Source: Streptosporangiaceae bacterium (lineage in GTDB: Bacteria > Actinomycetota > Actinomycetes > Streptosporangiales > Streptosporangiaceae). Taken from it: DNA of 8,359 nucleotides. Location of the stretch: NCBI GenBank assembly GCA_030042885.1, contig JASHYW010000223.1, positions 1 to 8,359 of the forward strand, written 5' to 3'. Positions 5,818-8,359 of the stretch are shown here, one piece after another. Within the stretch, counting starts at the first letter, position 1. Every line of letters begins with the position of its first letter. Under the pieces are notes generated by a model. The model searched no databases, was not told where the DNA came from, and saw nothing but the letters and a program-made list of their open reading frames with translations. The position numbers were made by a program, and so were the translations under genes.

Positions 5818-7506
5818 GGCCCCGTCCAGGTCACCACGCTCTTCCAGTAGCTCGGCCAGCTCCGTGGCGGCGTCCTGGTCGCTGGCGTCGGCCGTGGCCA
5901 GCAGCTCTTCCAGTAGCTCGGCCAGCCGCGAGACGGCGGACCCATCCGCGGCATCGGCCCGGGCGCGCAGGATCTGCCCGATCCCGTCCGGGTCGCCGGG
6001 CTGAGCCAGCAGCTCGGCCAGCAGCTCGGCTAGCAGCTCGGCCAGCCGCGAGACGGCGGACCCATCCGCGGCATCGGCCCGGGCGCGCAGGATCTGCTCG
6101 CCCGCGTCCAGGTCGCCGCGCTCGGCCAGCAGCTCGGCCAGCCGGCGGGCTGCCCACTCGTCGCCGGCGTCGGCCCGGGCGCGCAGGATCTGCTCGACCT
6201 CGTCCAGGTCGCCGCGCTCGGCCAGCAGCTCGGCCAGCCGCCGGGCGGCCCAGTCGTCGCCGGCGTCGGCCCGGGCGCGCAGGATCTGCTCGGCCTGGTC
6301 TAGGTCGCCCCACCCGCTCAGCAGCGCATTTGATTCCCCGTTCCCTTTCCCTGATGCACCACCGGCAGTTTGGGTTGAAGTGCAGGTGGTCGCGTTCGTG
6401 ACACTCTCCGGTTGTGAGAGCTCGCGGACCTGAGCCAGGATCGGCGTCCAGTACTCAGCCTGCGACTGGCGGCCGATGAACAAGCCAATGTGGCCGCCCG
6501 GTGCGAGGTACCAGCGGACCAGCGAAGAGCCAACCGCGTGCCGCATGTTGTGGACCTGCTGCCACGGCGTGATGTCGTCCTCTTCGCCACCGAGCAGGAA
6601 CACCGGGCAGGTAATGCTGCGCAGGCTCACGGTCTGGCCTGCGACCTCCAGCTCGCCCTTGAACATCTCGTTCTTGACGAACAGGTGCTCCACGGCCCAC
6701 AGGTACAGCTTGCCCGGCAGGTTGACCGGGTAGAGGTACCAGTCGTAGAAGTCACTGAAGTGGTCGAGGTACTCGCGGTTGTGCACATGCCGGTAGACCT
6801 TGAGGTGCTCTGCCACGTGGGTGATCGGGTGCATCGCGATGAACCCCATGACGAGGTTGATGCCGGGCACGATGCCGCCGTTGGCAGCGACCATGGCCTT
6901 GTACAGTGCCATGTTGCCGCGCGGGATCAGGATGGGCATCAGCTTCTGGGCCGGGCCATTCCCGGCGCTGGTGTCGATCGGTGCACCGGCCACGATGAGG
7001 GTGTTGACGCGCTCGGGGTGCATGGCCGTCCATAGCGCAGCTTCCCAGCCACCCTGGCAGTTGCCGACGATGTTGACCGTGCCCTCGGGCCCGGCGATGA
7101 GATCCACCGCACGGGTGATGAAGTCGAGGCGGTCAGCCTCGGTGGTGTCCTTGGTGGCGTTGGTGCAGCTCAGCCAGTCGAATGAGTAGACCTTGGTCAG
7201 GCCCATCTTGACGCAGAGCTGGACCTGGCTCTGGCCTTTCTTGTCGATGATGCACGAGGCGTGCCCGGCCAGCGGCGGGAACAGCAGCGTGGGAACGACG
7301 TCGTCGTCACCGACGCTGAAGTCACGCAGCAGCGCGAATGGCGAGGCGAGCACGACCTTATTGCGGCTTTGCCACTGCGGGGGCTTACGGTTGGTGGTCT
7401 CGTGGGCCCACAGCGCCGTGTCCACCGGCACTGCTATGGCCTTGGCCATGACACGCGCACTCAGCGTAGTCGCGCCGACCATTGCGTGGGTCAACTGCCT
7501 GAACAT
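5815..7506 (-). CDS. PhaC/DUF3141-like alpha/beta hydrolase fused to a C-terminal helical repeat array
   Basis: The product has 563 residues from ATG 7506, with GGAG (7519-7516) nine bases upstream. Residues 1 to about 365 form an alpha/beta-hydrolase related to polyhydroxyalkanoate synthases, intracellular depolymerases and DUF3141 proteins. VGNCQGGWEAAL places a cysteine nucleophile at Cys150 in the GxCxGG box of PHA synthases; AGAPIDT (173-179) follows; GGEEDDITPW (306-315) supplies the Asp, and APGGHIGLFIG (335-345) the His (His339). PTLLFPPLAGH (72-82) gives the oxyanion-side strand. Family members make or break polyhydroxyalkanoate in the cytoplasm; the exact reaction here is inferred only as acyl transfer or hydrolysis through cysteine. 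A Ser/Thr/Gly-rich linker (366-398) leads to repeats from residue 400: two clean 32-residue units (400-431, 432-463), a third stretched by three LAEL steps (464-503), a fourth extended one (504-557) and a stub GDLDGA. No partner phaE, phaB or phasin gene is visible. The upstream hydrolase gene points the same way, 207 bases off. Confidence 0.85.
   Translation of the reverse strand: MFRQLTHAMVGATTLSARVMAKAIAVPVDTALWAHETTNRKPPQWQSRNKVVLASPFALLRDFSVGDDDVVPTLLFPPLAGHASCIIDKKGQSQVQLCVKMGLTKVYSFDWLSCTNATKDTTEADRLDFITRAVDLIAGPEGTVNIVGNCQGGWEAALWTAMHPERVNTLIVAGAPIDTSAGNGPAQKLMPILIPRGNMALYKAMVAANGGIVPGINLVMGFIAMHPITHVAEHLKVYRHVHNREYLDHFSDFYDWYLYPVNLPGKLYLWAVEHLFVKNEMFKGELEVAGQTVSLRSITCPVFLLGGEEDDITPWQQVHNMRHAVGSSLVRWYLAPGGHIGLFIGRQSQAEYWTPILAQVRELSQPESVTNATTCTSTQTAGGASGKGNGESNALLSGWGDLDQAEQILRARADAGDDWAARRLAELLAERGDLDEVEQILRARADAGDEWAARRLAELLAERGDLDAGEQILRARADAADGSAVSRLAELLAELLAELLAQPGDPDGIGQILRARADAADGSAVSRLAELLEELLATADASDQDAATELAELLEERGDLDGA
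5836..6309 (-). repeat. Tandem coding repeats, unit 96 bases (32 residues), four units
   Basis: Units run at 6309-6214, 6213-6118, 6117-5998 and 5997-5836. Each begins GDxD, carries the core QILRARADA, then a D/G-rich turn and SRLAELL or ARRLAELLAER. Two amphipathic helices per unit suggest a TPR- or SEL1-like solenoid, i.e. a protein-binding scaffold. Units 1 and 2 are nearly identical in DNA. Units 3 and 4 share a perfect 63-base block (5915-5977 and 6035-6097), and unit 3 contains three tandem 12-mers, AGCTCGGCYAGC (6011-6046). Confidence 0.85.
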
Positions 7507-7542
7507 CTACTTCATCTCCGAATCGCTGGTAAACCCCGTTTG

Positions 7543-7560
7543 CTGATGCTTCCTCATCAG
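7543..7560. repeat. Inverted repeat upstream of the PhaC-like gene
   Basis: CTGATG (7543-7548) and CATCAG (7555-7560) form a 6+6+6 dyad about 37-54 bases upstream of the start codon, where an operator would lie. I found no convincing -35 and -10 pair to go with it, and a six-base arm can arise by chance. Confidence 0.25.
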
Positions 7561-7605
7561 TCATCCAGGTCGGGCCAATTGCTAACACCTGTGGATCAAG
7601 ATCGT

Positions 7606-7707
7606 TTAGGCGGCTTCCGGCTGGGTTTCCCCGCCGGGTCGTTCGACGAGTGTGCCGTTGATGAAGGTCGCTCCGGCGCGGACCAGGGCGACGAGGTGGG
7701 GTGCGGG
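7606..7707 (-). pseudogene. Orphan coding-like C-terminal tail, unrecognised
   Basis: Between the two hydrolase genes the minus strand reads PAPHLVALVRAGATFINGTL and then VERPGGETQPEAA before a TAA at 7608-7606. It is in the same frame as the upstream hydrolase and is separated from it by two stops (7716-7714 and 7710-7708), with no start codon of its own in a good place. The composition and end are those of a protein C-terminus, perhaps a lost gene or a transposase tail, but I cannot name it. Confidence 0.3.
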
Positions 7708-7713
7708 TCAACG

Positions 7714-8359
7714 TCACCTCTCCGCCATGCTGGTCACCGGGCCCACGCCGGCGCTGTCGGCGGGACCGGATATTCCGGCGAGGAAGTCCAGGACCTCTTG
7801 GTTGGCGGCGTGCGCGACGTCAGTGATGTAAGCGTGACCGGCGTCCGGGAACATCACGAGCCGGGCTCCGGCGATGCCGTCGGCGAGCCGCTGAGCGTTG
7901 GCGGCGGGAACGATGCGGTCCTGGGCTCCGTGCAGGACCAGCGTCGGGACGCGGATCTCCTCTAGCCGGCCGGTGACGTCGAAGCTCGCGGCGCCGGTGA
8001 GCTGGCCGCGGCGTCCCCGTCCGCTGGACCGGGTGCGCCGGACGATCTGCTGGTCTTCCGCCCGGCGCCCGGCCGGCGTGTCCGGTCCGTACAACAGATT
8101 CCAGGCCATCCGGTTGAGGGCGGCGGCGGGCAGCAGGGACCGGACTCGTGTGAGCAGTGCGCCACGCGACATGCCTTCGGCCGAGGCGGCGGCGCACCCG
8201 AGGATCAGCGACCGGACCCTGCCGGGGTGGTCGAGGGCCAGCTGAAGGGCAATGGCTCCGCCTAGCGACACGCCATAGACGTGGGCGGACGCGGCGCTGG
8301 CTGCGTCGAGGACAGCCAGCGCGTCCTCTGCCATCAGCTGCACAGAGTACGGCCCGGGC
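7714..8359 (-). CDS. Alpha/beta-fold hydrolase, N-terminus beyond the right edge
   Basis: The frame is open to the window edge and gives 214 residues plus stop. The first visible residues, PGPYSVQLMAEDALAVLD, belong to the helix before the nucleophile, so the GTG at 8343 is internal and not the start. The nucleophile elbow is VYGVSLGGAIALQLAL (GxSxGG, Ser). LEEIRVPTLVLHGAQDRIVP brings the catalytic Asp and MFPDAGHAY the His. LILGCAAASAEG follows the elbow as in the enol-lactonase/haloperoxidase-like branch (similar to 3-oxoadipate enol-lactonases). The substrate is not predictable. The lid region (RTRSSGRGRRGQLTGAASFD) is Arg-rich and a little short, which might mark drift. The protein appears soluble and cytoplasmic. 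It ends 207 bases before the PhaC-like gene on the same strand; that gap makes a simple operon uncertain. Confidence 0.85.
   Translation of the reverse strand, partial: PGPYSVQLMAEDALAVLDAASAASAHVYGVSLGGAIALQLALDHPGRVRSLILGCAAASAEGMSRGALLTRVRSLLPAAALNRMAWNLLYGPDTPAGRRAEDQQIVRRTRSSGRGRRGQLTGAASFDVTGRLEEIRVPTLVLHGAQDRIVPAANAQRLADGIAGARLVMFPDAGHAYITDVAHAANQEVLDFLAGISGPADSAGVGPVTSMAER

Noticed and set aside
5831..6313. Second minus-strand reading through the repeat array
   Set aside because: Also Arg/Pro/Gly/Ala-rich and an out-of-frame shadow of the fusion gene; no start signal and no domain.
5793..6401. Long plus-strand reading of about 200 residues opposite the repeat array
   Set aside because: It is a low-complexity string of Arg, Pro, Ala and Gly caused by the antisense of the repeats; the unit length of 96 is a multiple of three, so any frame open in one unit is open in all.
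6490..7035. Plus-strand open frame opposite the PhaC-like catalytic domain
   Set aside because: Val/His/Asp-rich antisense text (VDLEVL, VHRDEPHDEVD) mirrors the minus-strand codons; the minus strand holds the catalytic motifs.
8344..8359. Start of the right-edge hydrolase at the GTG at 8343
   Set aside because: The frame continues upstream as PGPYS, typical of the loop before the helix that precedes the nucleophile elbow, so the gene starts outside the window.

Overview
The window looks like a chromosomal segment of a high-G+C Gram-positive actinomycete. G+C is high by eye, codon third positions are rich in G/C, GTG and TTG starts occur, and the families present are ones typical of actinomycetes: an F420-type NADP oxidoreductase, a DrrB-type ABC permease, a CxCGW mini-protein, stand-alone Lrp ligand-binding proteins, and a helical repeat of the GDLDxxEQILRARADA type. 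Genus cannot be fixed from the sequence.

Layout. Bases 1-49 hold the first residues of a probable histidine-phosphatase gene running off the left edge on the minus strand. Bases 434-785 hold a small unrecognised gene that reads in three successive frames and so looks frameshifted. An intact NADP-binding F420-type oxidoreductase follows (976-1548, +). Bases 1550-2535 are a patchwork: a possible decayed minus-strand gene end, an N-terminal scrap of a questin-oxidase-like gene, and a decayed Lrp/AsnC ligand-binding mini-protein that shares one open frame with the scrap. Next come a CxCGW mini-protein (2549-2794, +) and an intact YbhB/YbcL-type PEBP protein (2815-3282, +). A broken ABC-2 (DrrB-like) permease lies on the minus strand (about 3432-4024), then an intact PflX-type radical SAM protein (4391-5359, +). 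The right third is minus strand: a PhaC/DUF3141-like alpha/beta hydrolase fused to a 32-residue helical repeat array (5815-7506), and upstream of it an alpha/beta hydrolase cut by the right edge (7714-8359).

These genes do not form one obvious pathway. The clear intact proteins are the F420-type oxidoreductase, the PEBP protein, the PflX protein, the PhaC-like fusion protein and the edge hydrolase. Among them are at least four decayed loci. Several breaks are single-base frame changes, so the region is either a graveyard of recently decaying accessory genes or carries assembly indels.

The most unusual object is the PhaC-like hydrolase with its C-terminal tandem repeats. The repeats have duplicated recently at DNA level. 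The array once ran further: a further, broken repeat and what looks like the usual C-terminal cap of such arrays lie just past the present stop codon. I saw no CRISPR array, tRNA, rRNA or complete mobile element.
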